A stretch of 64,000 bases of DNA from RPQJ01 sp963762315 (GTDB lineage Bacteria; Pseudomonadota; Gammaproteobacteria; Steroidobacterales; Steroidobacteraceae). Location: the NCBI GenBank assembly GCA_963762315.1, contig CAVXKO010000003.1, positions 248,001 to 312,000 on the forward strand, read 5' to 3'. A model generated the notes under the pieces. The model was not told where the DNA came from. It did no database searches and worked only from the letters and a program-made list of their open reading frames with translations. Shown piece by piece: positions 1 through 9,985 of the stretch; position 1 is the stretch's first letter; each line of letters opens with the position of its first letter. The translations under genes and the position numbers were made by a program.

Positions 1-1775
1 TGACCTCGTTGCCTTCCATGTCGAGCACGTGCGTGGCGCAGGCCAGGCACGGGTCGAAGCTATGGATCGTGCGCAGGATCTCCAGGGGCAGGTTGGGGTC
101 GTGCATCGGGGTGTCGAGCAGCGCCGCTTCATAGGCGCCGATCTTGCCGGCCGGGTCACGCGGACTCGCGTTCCACGTCGTCGGCACGATGCACTGGTAG
201 TTCTTGATCTTCTTGTCTTCGATGTCGATCCAGTGGCCGAGCGCGCCGCGCGGTGCCTCGACGAAGCCGAAGCCCTGCGCCTTCGCCTTCCAGGTGGAAG
301 GCTCGAAGTTCGCCATGTTCGCCGTGGCCGTGTCGCCCGCCTTGATGTTGGCGATGAGCTTGTTGAACTCGTCCTTCAGCTTGTGGGCCGCCCAGCTGCA
401 CTCGAGGCCGCGCGCCGCGGTGCGGCCGAGCGTCGAGAACAGCGCCGTGATCGGCACGCCGAGCTTGCCGAGCACCATGTCGACCGGTTCCTTGAACTCC
501 GGGATGCCCTTGGCATAGCCGATGACGTAGCGCGCGAGCGGGCCGACTTCCATCGCGTGGCCCTTCCAGCGCGGGGACTTGACCCACGAGTACTTCGCGG
601 ATTCGTCGACCGACTCGATGCGGGTCTTCGTGCCCTTGGCGCCGCCGATGTCGAAGTTCGGCTCGGTCTCGCCCTGGAACGGGTGCAGGCCCTTGTCTCG
701 TCGCCGTACTTGTACCAGCTGTGCGTGACGAACTCCTGGATCTCGTCGAGCTTGCCGAGGTCGATGTCGTGGACTTCGTTCAGGTTGCCGTCGATGATCG
801 CGCCGCGCGGCATCATCAGGTTGCCGGGGCTGTAGTCGTTGGCCGACTTCGGCAGGTCGCCGTAGGACATCAGGTACTTCGACGACAGTCCGCCGCCGAT
901 CGGCCGCCCAGTCCTTGTAGAACGAGGCGATCGCCAGCAGGTCCGGGATGTACACGTTGTCGATGAAGTCGATGGTGCGGTCGATGATCGAGCTGACCAT
1001 GTTCAGCCGATCCATGTTGACCGCGCCGACCGCGCCCACGCCGTTCATGTTGATCGGGCGACGGGCACGCCGCCGACCAGCCAGTTCGGGTGCGGGTTCT
1101 GCCGCCGAAGATCGTCTGGATCTTGACGATCTCCTTCTGGAAGTCGAGCGCTTCGAGGTAGTGCGCGACCGCCATCAGGTTCGCTTCGGGCGGCAGCTTG
1201 TACGCCGGGTGGCCCCAGTAGCCGTTGCGGAACGGGCCCAGCTGCCCCGACTCGACGAACTTCTTCAGGCGGTTCTGCAGGTCGCGGAAGTAGCCCGGGC
1301 GAGGACATCGGCCACGGACGAGATCGACTGCGCCAGCTGCGAGGTGGCCGCCGGGTCGGCGCTCAGCGCGCTGACGACGTCCACCCAGTCGAGGGCGTGC
1401 AGGTGATAGAAGTGCACCAGGTGGTCCTGCGAATACAGGGTCAGGTGCATGATGTTGCGGATCGTGTTCGCGTTCTCGGGGATCTCGATCTCGAGCGCGT
1501 TCTCCACGCAGCGCACCGAGGCGAGCGCGTGGACGCCCGTGCACACGCCGCAGATGCGCTGCACGAAGGCCCATGCGTCGCGCGGGATCGCGGCCGCGCA
1601 GGATGACTTCGAGTCCGCGCCACATCGTGCCCGTGGACACTGCGTTGCGGATGACGTTGTTGGCGTCGACGTTCACCTCGATACGGAGGTGCCCCTCGAT
1701 GCGCGTGATCGGGTCGACGACGACGCGCTTGCCCGAGTTGTCGAGCTGGAAGCCATTGGGTGTTGCAATGCTCAT
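1..1775 (-). CDS. hupL: [NiFe] hydrogenase large subunit, group 1d uptake type (truncated by window edge, frameshifted)
   Basis: This is the catalytic subunit of a membrane-bound uptake hydrogenase, which oxidises H2 at the Ni-Fe site on the periplasmic side. The start MSIATPNGFQL lies 32 bases after the small-subunit stop. The N-terminal nickel ligand motif RICGVC is encoded near 1543-1562 and the C-terminal motif DPCLACATH at 29-55. The residues after that histidine would be removed by the maturation endopeptidase, and the stop lies outside the window. The reading frame breaks six times, near 1595, 1300, 1100, 1060, 905 and 700. Every segment between breaks reads as good hydrogenase protein, for example GYWGHPAYKLPPEANLM and GGKNPHPNWLVGG. 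I therefore read the breaks as sequence errors rather than gene decay. Confidence 0.9.
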
Positions 1776-1807
1776 TTCTCAGTACTCCACTCGGTCAGAC
1801 GGCACGT

Positions 1808-2907
1808 TTATCGGACTCCGCCTCGATGCGAGGGGAGTTCGGTTTCACGCTGCGCCTGGCGCAGGGCGGTGAGGCCCGCGTGCACGGCGATGCCGGCGCC
1901 GACGATCGCAGCCGCCGTCGCGCCGACCTTGACCGCCGTCGCTTCAGCGCCGAACTGCGGGAAGGTCTCGAGGCGCTTGTAGAAGGGTCCGTTGTCCCAG
2001 AAATCCGGCTCCGAGCAGCCGAGGCAGCCGTGACCGGAGCCGATCGGGAACGACACGCCCTCGTTCCAGCGCGTCGTGGAGCAGGCGTTGTAGGTCGTCG
2101 GTCCGCGGCAGCCCACCTTGTACAGGCAGTAGCCCTTGCGCGCGCCTTCGTCGTCGAAGGTCTCGGAGAACTGGCCGGCGTCGAAATGGCCGCGGCGATA
2201 GCACTTGTCGTGCACGCGCTGGCCGTAGAACATCAGCGGCCGGCCCTGGCGGTCGAGCGCCGGCAGCTGGCCGAACGTGACGTAGTAGGTGATGACGCCG
2301 GTCATGACTTCGGCGATCGGCGGGCAGCCCGGCACCTTGATGATCGGCTTGTCCTTGATGACCTTGTGGATCGGCGTCGCCTGCGTCGGGATTCGGCTTC
2401 GCGGCCTGCACGCAGCCCCACGAAGCGCAGGAGCCCCACGCGATGACGGCGGCGGCGTCCGCGGCGGTCTTCTTTCAGTTTCTCGACGAACGGTCGTCCG
2501 CCCGGGATGCAGAACGTGCCGTCGTTGCCGAGCGGCGGATTGCCTTCGACGGCCAGGATGTACTGGCCCTTGTAGTCGCGCTTGATGTCTTCGATGCACT
2601 GCTCGGCCTGGTGGCCCGCGGCGGCCATGATCGTGTCGTCATAGTCGAGCGAGATCATCGACAGGATCACGTCCTTGGCGAGCGGGTGCGCGGAGCGGAT
2701 GAAGCTCTCGGTGCAGCACGTGCACTCGAGGCCGTGCAGCCAGATCACCGGAACGCGCGGCTTCGTTTCCATCGCGTGCGCGATCTTGCCCGCGAAGGCC
2801 GGCGCGAGTCCCAGGGACGCGGCACTCAGTGAACAGAACTTCATGAAGTTGCGCCGGGAGATGCCCTGGCGGCGGATCAACTCGTAGAAAGTCTCTTGAC
2901 GACCCAT
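1808..2907 (-). CDS. hupS: [NiFe] hydrogenase small subunit with six-cysteine proximal cluster (frameshifted)
   Basis: This is the electron-transfer subunit of the uptake hydrogenase. The start MGRQETFYE follows a GGGAG ribosome site; longer upstream readings carry no homology. A Tat signal (SRRNFMKF) directs folded export, and a hydrophobic C-terminal helix (AAAIVGAGIAVHAG) anchors the protein. The cluster ligands are LECTCC (2713-2724), GSCASWGC and PGCPP. The two extra cysteines compared with the usual ECTGC pattern mark the [4Fe-3S] proximal cluster of oxygen-tolerant group 1d enzymes. Single-base insertions near 2470 and 2395 break the frame; removing them gives about 365 residues, the normal family length. 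It is co-transcribed with hupL. Confidence 0.92.
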
Positions 2908-3019
2908 GTCGCGCTCCCGTTGGTTATGTCGTTTTGCCGAACCGGCTGACATGCGGCGCGGCCCCTGAAAATGCAGGGCCGATCGTCTTCCCGGAGCGCC
3001 CGAAGGGACAATCGTATTA

Positions 3020-3649
3020 CTACTTAATCGCGGAACTTTCGGGGGTGCAGGCGTGGCAGACGGCGCGCGGCATGGTCGAGGAAAGCGCCAGGTCGGAAAG
3101 GCGTCCGCCTGACGACAGGAATTGCTGCACTGCACCTATTGATTCGCTCGGGGCGGGGGCTGAACGGATCGTTTCCTCGATCTTGGCCCGGTCCTCGGCC
3201 GTGGGAGTGCCGACGATCCGGCCTGTGCCCGCTTCGACGACGAATGCCGGCGCCGGCGCGGCAGCTTCGACCGCGACCCTGTCCGCGCCGAACCACGCCA
3301 GCGCGGGCGGGCAGGGACCCACCCCGAGTTCGATGCGGTGCAGTTCGCGGGGTTGCTCGAGATCCACGATGCTCAGGCGCACGCTCGATACGTCGGGCGC
3401 CGATGACGGGCCGCAGCCGAGCACGGCCGCGCGCTTGCCGTCTGCCGAAACCGCGACCCGGCGCGGACCGGTGTCCAACGCGACGGATGCGAGCCGCAGG
3501 CCGGAGCCGGGGTCGACGAAATCCAGGGTGCCCTCGGCGGTGCGGGGGATCAGCAGCGTCGACGCACTCTGCGTCGGTGGCTCAGCGGAAGTGCCGGCCG
3601 CGACGAGCAGTGCGAGAAGTATGGCGAGCCGTGCGTGAAGTGGCCTCAC
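3020..3649 (-). CDS. small exported protein of unknown function (beta-propeller-like repeats)
   Basis: About 209 residues. I start it at GTG 3649, because the hydrophobic signal peptide (LAILLALLVAAGTSAEPP) begins just after it and the GTG overlaps the TGA of the upstream gene by four bases (GTGA), indicating translational coupling. The mature part has short strands of the type LDFVDPGSGLRLASVALD and RRVAVSADGKRAAVLGCG, which resemble YVTN or WD-like propeller blades but are too few for a full propeller. No catalytic motif is visible. It sits between the glutaredoxin-DinB gene and the hydrogenase genes on the same strand. Function unknown. Confidence 0.6.
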   Translation of the reverse strand: MRPLHARLAILLALLVAAGTSAEPPTQSASTLLIPRTAEGTLDFVDPGSGLRLASVALDTGPRRVAVSADGKRAAVLGCGPSSAPDVSSVRLSIVDLEQPRELHRIELGVGPCPPALAWFGADRVAVEAAAPAPAFVVEAGTGRIVGTPTAEDRAKIEETIRSAPAPSESIGAVQQFLSSGGRLSDLALSSTMPRAVCHACTPESSAIK

Positions 3650-4412
3650 GACATCGGCACCTCGGCGTCCCAGGCGTCCGCGGGCAGCGGCAGATGTTCC
3701 AGCAGGGCCGCGGGCAAGGACGGACGATCGTGGACGCCGAGCAGGTCGAGCACACGCTCGAGCTGGCGCACGTGTTGCGCCACGTGCCAGGTGGTGCGTT
3801 CGAGCACGCCGGGCAGCGGCTGCGTTCCGTAGTAGGTATCGAGCGACGCAGGCAAGCGCGACTGGTTTCCCGCCCACCACACCGCAAACGCCTGCGCCAC
3901 GCTGCGCGTCAGTCGCGCGGCATCCGTGCCCGTGCGGATGTGCTCCGGCGGGCGCCGCTCGAAGTGCTCGTACGTCAGCCGGCCGCCGAGCGCGGCGTCG
4001 AGGAAACCCACGACGATCTGCGGCACGTGGTAGGCGAGGTCGAGATAGGTGCGCTCGCGGCCGGGCAGCTTCGTCTGAAGCGAGCCTTCAGGAAGCCGTT
4101 CCGTATAAGCGGCGGCGATGTCGAGCAATGCCATCAGGCGCGAGACGAGCACGGGCACGGGGAGTCGCGTGCGATTCACCGTGACTCCCACGAAACGCGC
4201 GACTTCGTCCAGGTCCTGGCCAAGCACGAATTCGCTGCCGCGCGCGACGACCGGCACGGACTTCACGCCGAGGCGCGCGAGCCGCTCGAATGCGCCGGCG
4301 TCTTCGCGCACGTTCACCGATTCGAACGGTCGATGCTGTGCGCCCGCAGGAACTCCTTCGTCTTGAGGCAGCTCGTGCAGCCGGGTTGCCAGTACACCGT
4401 GAACGTTGTCAT
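3646..4412 (-). CDS. glutaredoxin domain fused to DinB-like domain (one frameshift)
   Basis: Starting at ATG 4412 the protein opens with a thioredoxin-fold strand and a redox motif CTSC (VYWQPGCTSCLKTKEFL), then FESVNVREDAGAFERLARLG and SVPVV, which contains the cis-proline typical of glutaredoxins. The rest, about 150 residues, is helical with spaced histidines (YHVPQIV, TTWHVAQHVRQLERVL), as in DinB/YfiT four-helix proteins that bind a metal with three histidines. A one-base loss near 4325 splits the two parts; a start at GTG 4317 would lose the CTSC motif. It probably acts in thiol redox chemistry or thiol-dependent transfer in the cytoplasm; the substrate is unknown. Confidence 0.72.
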
Positions 4413-4518
4413 GTGGGTCGAAGTCTACAGCGACCCATCGACGCGCCCATTCGAACGAAGGCGTCGAATCGGTCCGCCTGCGCCGCGGAAATCTGGCTGT
4501 TTCCGAAGGTCATTTTCT

Positions 4519-4555
4519 CGCTTAAGCGATTGCTTTGTATGATAAATATGATACA
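4519..4555. promoter_or_regulatory. AT-rich palindromic operator/promoter candidate upstream of the HNH gene
   Basis: In an otherwise GC-rich intergenic region there is a perfect palindrome CGCTTAAGCG (4519-4528), followed by an imperfect 20-base palindrome TGTATGATAAATATGATACA (4536-4555; half-sites agree at 8 of 10 positions). It lies 37 bases before the chosen HNH start and includes TATGAT-like -10 sequences. A repressor site over a promoter is a reasonable reading. The bound protein is unknown. Confidence 0.4.
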
Positions 4556-4591
4556 TTGACTGGATATCCGTACAGTCTTTCGGAGCGCGCC

Positions 4592-5974
4592 ATGGAGAGC
4601 CCTTCCTCCGACGCTTTGAGCAATCTCAGCACCCGCGAACTGGTGTCCTCCATCACCGAGCTGGCCGGGCACCTGAACGCCGCCACCCGCCGCTGGCTGG
4701 CATTGATCGCGGAGTTCGATCGCAGGAAGGGTTGGTCGGACTCGGTCACCCAGTCCTGTGCGCATTGGCTCAACTGGCAGTGCGGGCTGGCGTTGGGTGC
4801 CGCGCGCGAGAAGGTGCGGGTGGCGCATGCGCTCGATGAGCTGCCGCTGATCGGTGCGGCGATGGGTCGGGGAGAGTTGAGCTACTCGAAGGTTCGCGAG
4901 CTGACGCGGGTGGCCACGCCGGCCACGGAGAAGTACCTGCTCGACATCGCGCTGCACGGCACGGCGAGTCACGTCGAGCGGCTGGTGCGTCAGTACCGGC
5001 GCGTGCAGGACGTCGAAGAACTGTCGCGGGAAGAGCGGCAGCAGGCGGGACGGTCCGTTTCGTACTTCTTTGATGACGACGGTTCGCTGGTGTTGAAGGC
5101 ACGGCTGCCCGCCGAAGCGGGGATGATCGTTCTGAAGGCCCTCGAGGCGGCGAAGTCCGAGCTGCCGTTGCCGCGGGAAGATTGTGAAGTTTCATTTGAC
5201 GTTCCAGCGGGAACGTCTGGAACGTTCCAGCGCAGCTTTGCACCGAAGATTCCACCGACGGCGCAACGTGCCGATGCTCTGGCTTTGGTGGCCGAGAGCT
5301 TCCTCAAGCACGGTGCCGAGGCTCTCACTGGCGGTGAGCGGCACCAGATCGTCATTCACGTCGATCATGAAACGCTCAAGGAGCGCACGGCAGGCCGTAG
5401 CGAGTTCGAACATGGCCCTGCGATGTCTGCCGAGACGGCACGGCGCCACGCCTGCGACTGCAGTTACGTGAAAATCACTGAGGACGAGAAAGGCGAGCCG
5501 CTGGATGTCGGTCGCAAGACACGGAGTATTCCTCCTGCCTTGAAGCGCGCGCTGAATTCACGGGACAAAGGCTGCGTTTTCCCCGGCTGCACCCACAAGA
5601 AGTACGTCGATGGCCATCACGTGCATCACTGGGCCGAGGGCGGCGAGACCAAGCTCGGCAATCTCGTCTCGCTGTGCCGCTTCCATCACCGCCAGGTGCA
5701 TGAAGGGGGCATCCGCATCGAGCGGCTGGACGACGGTGCGTGGCGGTTCGTCAATGCCAAGGGCGAATCGTGGGTCTCTTCGGCTCCGGGCCACACGCAA
5801 TCCATGGCTGCATCGTGGACGGATCTCTCCACGCGGCACGAGCAAGACGGAATCCACATCGATCCGCACACGGCACGCACGCATTGGCGCGGCGAAGCAA
5901 TGGATTACGGGCTGGCGATCGACGTGCTGCTCGGCAAGGAGAGACGCGCGGGTCCTGCGAGCTGGATTGCATGA
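4592..5974 (+). CDS. DUF222 / HNH endonuclease family protein
   Basis: The chosen ATG has a GGAG site six bases upstream; an in-frame ATG at 4535 would add 19 residues across the palindromic operator. Residues 1-260 are the helical DUF222 (13E12 repeat) region, and the C-terminal part carries an HNH nuclease domain with paired zinc cysteines and histidines (GCVFPGCTHKKYVDGHHVHHW, then LCRFHHRQVHEGG). The family is usually an uncharacterised nuclease, often in many copies and possibly of mobile origin. The gene stands alone between divergent and convergent neighbours, with an AT-rich operator-like start. Its natural DNA target cannot be told from the sequence. Confidence 0.85.
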   Translation: MESPSSDALSNLSTRELVSSITELAGHLNAATRRWLALIAEFDRRKGWSDSVTQSCAHWLNWQCGLALGAAREKVRVAHALDELPLIGAAMGRGELSYSKVRELTRVATPATEKYLLDIALHGTASHVERLVRQYRRVQDVEELSREERQQAGRSVSYFFDDDGSLVLKARLPAEAGMIVLKALEAAKSELPLPREDCEVSFDVPAGTSGTFQRSFAPKIPPTAQRADALALVAESFLKHGAEALTGGERHQIVIHVDHETLKERTAGRSEFEHGPAMSAETARRHACDCSYVKITEDEKGEPLDVGRKTRSIPPALKRALNSRDKGCVFPGCTHKKYVDGHHVHHWAEGGETKLGNLVSLCRFHHRQVHEGGIRIERLDDGAWRFVNAKGESWVSSAPGHTQSMAASWTDLSTRHEQDGIHIDPHTARTHWRGEAMDYGLAIDVLLGKERRAGPASWIA

Positions 5975-5978
5975 GCCC

Positions 5979-7319
5979 TTAGGCCGGTTGCGTCACCTTC
6001 AGTTTGTCTACGCGCATCGCCCAGGCGCGATTGATCGGACTTTCGGACTTCCACGACAACCGTTCGGCCACGAATGCATCGGCAAGCGCTCGGTCGCCGA
6101 GGCGCATTGCGGCTTCGGTCAGCGTCCACGAAAGCATGTCGCGCTGCGCATGGCTGCCGCCAAAGCGGTTCGCCTTGGCGCGCAGCGGCAATAGGAACTC
6201 GATTGTCTGCGCGTAGTCACCACGACCGAACGCGGCGAAACCTTCGCAGGCAGGCACGCCGATCTCGCGGCTCATCATCGCATTGGTTCCGGTCCCCGAT
6301 CCCGCCCGCCGTACGGCTTCGATCTGCCGCTTCTGCGCCGCGCCGTCGCGGGCGCCGACAAACGCCATCATCGCGTTCACGTCGTTGAAGGCGTAGTAAG
6401 CGTCGTCAATGCGTGTCTCCCATTTATTGGCCAGTCCGTTCCATCGGTCGCCCACGTCGTGGCCGAGCACCCAAAGCCGCCACAACAATGCCGAGCCGTC
6501 GAGGAGTTCCAGCGCTTGACCAAAACCGGCGGCAGAGATCCTGTCATCGAAGAGCTTCAGCGCAGTGGACGCGTCATTCATGTCAAGGTGGAAAAGCGCC
6601 TTGTGCCACCACAGGTGGTACGCGAACATGCTGTTCGGCGCCCAACCATCGACGCCGGTCTCGAGGAATTCAACACCCTCCGCGGCCCGGCCTTGCATCT
6701 CCATGACATGCGTGACGGCATGAACGGCCCAGCCGTCTTGTTTGTTCAAGGCGACCGCTTCTCGGCCGTGTGCCTCCGCCTGAACGTAATCGCCCGCTTC
6801 CTCGAGCCCGAATGCATACATCCCTTTGATGAAGCCATAGCCCGGTACGTCGCGATTCCAGTGCGGCAGCACACGGGCAACGCGATCGCGCAACATGTGC
6901 GAGTAGCCGAGGAAGAAGTCGCCGACATGCGCAAACTGGAGCGCCAGCAGATCGCGCGGATAGGCAATCGAAGCGCGGCCCCACAGCTCCGTCGCCCGTT
7001 CCAAATCGCCGTCGAGCCACGCGCGCACCGCGGAAATGTGGGTCTGCTCGCGATGGTTGGCTCGCGCCGCCAGCGCTTCAGCCGCTTCCACGCTCTTGAT
7101 GAGTTCCGGCTCGAACGCCTTGTCGGTCGCGGTGGCCAGGGCGCCGGCGCGAAAGGCGTGCGCCATGGCAAAATCCGGATGGTCGGCGATGATCTTGTCG
7201 ACCTCGGCCAGCGGATCGGCCTGGTAGGCATGCAGCAGATCGAACGCATGATCGAGTGCGTCGATCGCCTGCTGTCCGCGAAATGAAACCGGGTTACCCC
7301 GCTTGTCGAGCTTGGTCAT
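5979..7319 (-). CDS. TTC38-family tetratricopeptide-like protein
   Basis: 446 residues made of helical hairpins throughout, with TPR-like signatures (AHAFRAGALATATD, LEEAGDYVQAEAHGREAVAL, WAVHAVTHVMEMQGRAAEGVEFL). The conserved HAVTHVMEM and WHKALFHLD blocks are typical of the TTC38 family, which occurs in bacteria and animals with no established biochemical role. No signal peptide or membrane segment is present, so it is cytoplasmic. It ends four bases from the HNH gene stop on the other strand. Confidence 0.8.
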   Translation of the reverse strand: MTKLDKRGNPVSFRGQQAIDALDHAFDLLHAYQADPLAEVDKIIADHPDFAMAHAFRAGALATATDKAFEPELIKSVEAAEALAARANHREQTHISAVRAWLDGDLERATELWGRASIAYPRDLLALQFAHVGDFFLGYSHMLRDRVARVLPHWNRDVPGYGFIKGMYAFGLEEAGDYVQAEAHGREAVALNKQDGWAVHAVTHVMEMQGRAAEGVEFLETGVDGWAPNSMFAYHLWWHKALFHLDMNDASTALKLFDDRISAAGFGQALELLDGSALLWRLWVLGHDVGDRWNGLANKWETRIDDAYYAFNDVNAMMAFVGARDGAAQKRQIEAVRRAGSGTGTNAMMSREIGVPACEGFAAFGRGDYAQTIEFLLPLRAKANRFGGSHAQRDMLSWTLTEAAMRLGDRALADAFVAERLSWKSESPINRAWAMRVDKLKVTQPA

Positions 7320-7355
7320 GGTCTTCTCCGAATCGTGAAGTCTCCGCAGCCGGCG

Positions 7356-8087
7356 TCAGTGGCCATCAAGCGACTGGAGTACACCGGACGACAACGATGT
7401 CCTCTGCCGCCCGTCAGCATCGAAATTGCCGGGGTTGAGCCACCGCTGAAATCTCTCCGCCATCGCCGGCCACTCCCCGTCGACGATCGAGTACCACGCC
7501 GTGTCGCGGTTGCGGACCTTGTAGACGATCGCCTGGCGGAACAGTCCTTCGTACTTGAACCCCAGTCGCGCCGCCGCGCGGCGCGAAGGCGCGTTGAGCG
7601 AGTCGCACTTCCACTCGTAGCGGCGATACCCGAGATCGAAGACGTTCTTCATCATCAGGTACATCGCTTCGGTCGCCGCCGGTGTCCGCTGCAGCTGCGG
7701 CGAGAAGGCAATGTGCCCGACTTCGATCACGCCGTTCGCGGGATCGATGCGGAGATAGGACGCCAGGCCCACCGCGCGACCGGTGGCGAGGTCGACGATC
7801 GTGAAGAACAGCGGATCGTCGGACGCCTGCCGCGGTGCCAGCCATTCGTGAAACTCGCTCTCCGTGGCAAAGGGGCCGCTGAACAGGTACGTCCACATGC
7901 GCCCTTCGCGATCCGCCGCGAAGGCAGCGTGCAAATCCTGGCCGTGCCGCGCGGCGTCGAGCGGTTCCACGCGGCAGAACCGTCCCGCCAGCGTGTGGCG
8001 CGGCGGACGCGGTGGCGCGCGCCAGTCCGGGACGGCGTGCCCAATCGGCTGCCCGAGTTCGTTCGTGCGGGGCGTGGACTCGCTCAT
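7356..8087 (-). CDS. GNAT family N-acetyltransferase (RimJ/RimL-like)
   Basis: 243 residues with the GNAT order: an N-terminal strand-helix region (RFCRVEPLDAARHGQDL), a central strand carrying GLASYLRIDPANGVIEVGHIAFSP, the acetyl-CoA binding helix around QRTPAATEAMYLMMKNVF, and the C-terminal SLNAPSRRAAARLGFKYEGLFR block common to ribosomal-protein and small-molecule acetyltransferases. The start overlaps the stop of the upstream ABC exporter gene by four bases (ATGA), so the two are translated together. A joint role, such as modifying an exported compound or resistance, is inference only. Confidence 0.85.
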   Translation of the reverse strand: MSESTPRTNELGQPIGHAVPDWRAPPRPPRHTLAGRFCRVEPLDAARHGQDLHAAFAADREGRMWTYLFSGPFATESEFHEWLAPRQASDDPLFFTIVDLATGRAVGLASYLRIDPANGVIEVGHIAFSPQLQRTPAATEAMYLMMKNVFDLGYRRYEWKCDSLNAPSRRAAARLGFKYEGLFRQAIVYKVRNRDTAWYSIVDGEWPAMAERFQRWLNPGNFDADGRQRTSLSSGVLQSLDGH

Positions 8088-9889
8088 GCGCTGACTCCCG
8101 ATGCTTCGTGCGACGCGCCATCGGCAAACTGCAGCGCGGCGAGCCGGCCGTAGAGTTCGTTGTTGCGCACCAGTTCGGCGTGGGTGCCCTGCGCGACGAT
8201 GCGCCCGTGGTCCATCACCACGATGCGGTCCGCCTGGAGCACGGTCGCAAGCCGGTGCGCGATGATGATCGTCGTGCGGTTCCGCATCAGGCGATCAAGT
8301 GCGCCCTGCACCAGACGCTCGCTTTCCGCGTCGAGCGCGCTGGTCGCTTCGTCGAGCAACAGGATCGGCGGATCGCGCAGGATGGCTCGGGCGATGGCGA
8401 TGCGCTGGCGCTGCCCGCCGGAGAGACGCGTGCCGCGCTCGCCGAGGAACGTGTCGTACCCTTCCGGCAGCTTGCGCAGGAATTCGTCGGCAGCTGCAGC
8501 GCCGGCCGCAGCCTCGACTTCCACATCCGTCGCGCCCGGCCGGCCGTAGCGGATGTTCTCGCGCGCGCTCGTCGCGAACAGCACCGTGTCCTGAGGCACG
8601 AGACCGATGCGCGCGCGGACCTGCTCGGGTTCGGCATCGGCGACGTTCACGCCGTCGATCACGATGGCGCCTTCGGCCGGATCGTAGAAACGCAGCAGAA
8701 GCTGGAACGTCGTGCTCTTGCCGGCTCCCGACGGCCCGACGAACGCCACCGTTTCGCCTGGGCGGATGTGGAGGTCGAACCCGTCCAGCGCCTTGGCCTC
8801 GGGCCGCGACGGATAGCGAAACGTCACGTGATCGAAACGGATTTCACCGAGTCCGGGCGCGGGCAGCGCAACGGGGTGCGGCGGCGCGACGATGGCCGGC
8901 GCGGCATGCTGCAGTTCGACCAGTCGCTCCATCGCGCCGGCCGCGCGCTGCACTTCGCCCCACATTTCGGAGAGCGATGCGGCCGCGATGGCCACGTAGA
9001 CGGCATAGAGCAGGAACTGTCCGAGCTGGCCGCCGGTCATTTCCCCGCGGACCACCGAATGCGCGCCGACCCACAGCACGAACGTGATCGCACCGAAGAT
9101 CAGCATCGTGGCGAGCGCCGTCAGCGTGGAGCGGGTCCGGGTGCGGCGAACGGCCGCCTTGAACGAGTCCTCGACGGCGGAGTCGAAACGCCGCACGTTG
9201 ACGTCCTCGAGCGTGAACGCCTGCACCGTCTGGATCGCGTTCAGCGTCTCGTCGGCAATGCCGCTGGTGTCGGCGATGCGGTCCTGCGAGCTGCGCGACT
9301 CCTTACGCACACGCCGACCGAGCACGATCATCGGCACCAGCACGAGCGGCATCATCAACACGATCAGACCGGTCAGCTTGGCGCTCGTCACGGCCAGCAT
9401 CACGAGGCTGCCGATCAGTGAGATGGTCGAGCGCAACATGATCGAGAGGTTCACGCCGGCGATGGACTGCACCAGCGTCGTGTCCGCCGTCAGCCGTGAC
9501 AGCACTTCGCCGATGCGCGTGACTTCGAAGAAGCTCGGATCCATGCGGATGACGCGGGCATACACCGCCTCGCGGATGTCGGCCACGACGCGTTCGCCGA
9601 GCCACGTGACGAAGTAGAAGCGCAGCGCGGCGAAGATGCCGAACACGCCGGCCGCCACCATGAAGGCGATGAAGTAGCGGTCGATCGTGTCGGCGCTGCG
9701 GGACGACAGGCCCTGGTCGATCAGGTGGCGGAATGCGATCGGCAAAGCCAGCATGGCGGCTGAGGCGATCAGCAGTGCGAGGAGGGCCAGCACCAACGTC
9801 CCGCGGTACGGCTGCAGGTAGGGCAGCAGCGCCCGCAGCGGCTTCAGCGAGCGGGACTTCGGTCGGTCGGGAAGCGTCGGGTCGGCCAT
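8084..9889 (-). CDS. ABC exporter, MsbA-like fused permease/ATPase
   Basis: 601 residues: six membrane helices in residues 30-310, then an ATPase domain with Walker A GPSGAGKST (385-393), Q-loop LVPQDT, signature LSGGQRQRIAIARA, Walker B ILLLDEATSALD and the switch histidine in IIIAHRL. This is the half-transporter layout of lipid and multidrug exporters that work as homodimers in the inner membrane. Sequence alone does not settle the substrate. The following GNAT gene overlaps its stop codon. Confidence 0.93.
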   Translation of the reverse strand: MADPTLPDRPKSRSLKPLRALLPYLQPYRGTLVLALLALLIASAAMLALPIAFRHLIDQGLSSRSADTIDRYFIAFMVAAGVFGIFAALRFYFVTWLGERVVADIREAVYARVIRMDPSFFEVTRIGEVLSRLTADTTLVQSIAGVNLSIMLRSTISLIGSLVMLAVTSAKLTGLIVLMMPLVLVPMIVLGRRVRKESRSSQDRIADTSGIADETLNAIQTVQAFTLEDVNVRRFDSAVEDSFKAAVRRTRTRSTLTALATMLIFGAITFVLWVGAHSVVRGEMTGGQLGQFLLYAVYVAIAAASLSEMWGEVQRAAGAMERLVELQHAAPAIVAPPHPVALPAPGLGEIRFDHVTFRYPSRPEAKALDGFDLHIRPGETVAFVGPSGAGKSTTFQLLLRFYDPAEGAIVIDGVNVADAEPEQVRARIGLVPQDTVLFATSARENIRYGRPGATDVEVEAAAGAAAADEFLRKLPEGYDTFLGERGTRLSGGQRQRIAIARAILRDPPILLLDEATSALDAESERLVQGALDRLMRNRTTIIIAHRLATVLQADRIVVMDHGRIVAQGTHAELVRNNELYGRLAALQFADGASHEASGVSA

Positions 9890-9985
9890 GGGGTACTCGG
9901 GACGGGAGCGCGAACTCTAGCGCACTCCCGCCGGCGCGCGCGGAGTCCGTCTGCGTGCCGGGCGTCCTTGGCCGCGAGCCGGGTC

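Noticed and set aside
1..3135. Hydrogenase genes as pseudogenes
   Set aside because: All metal-ligand motifs are intact and every break is a single base; similar breaks occur throughout the window, so errors are likelier than decay.
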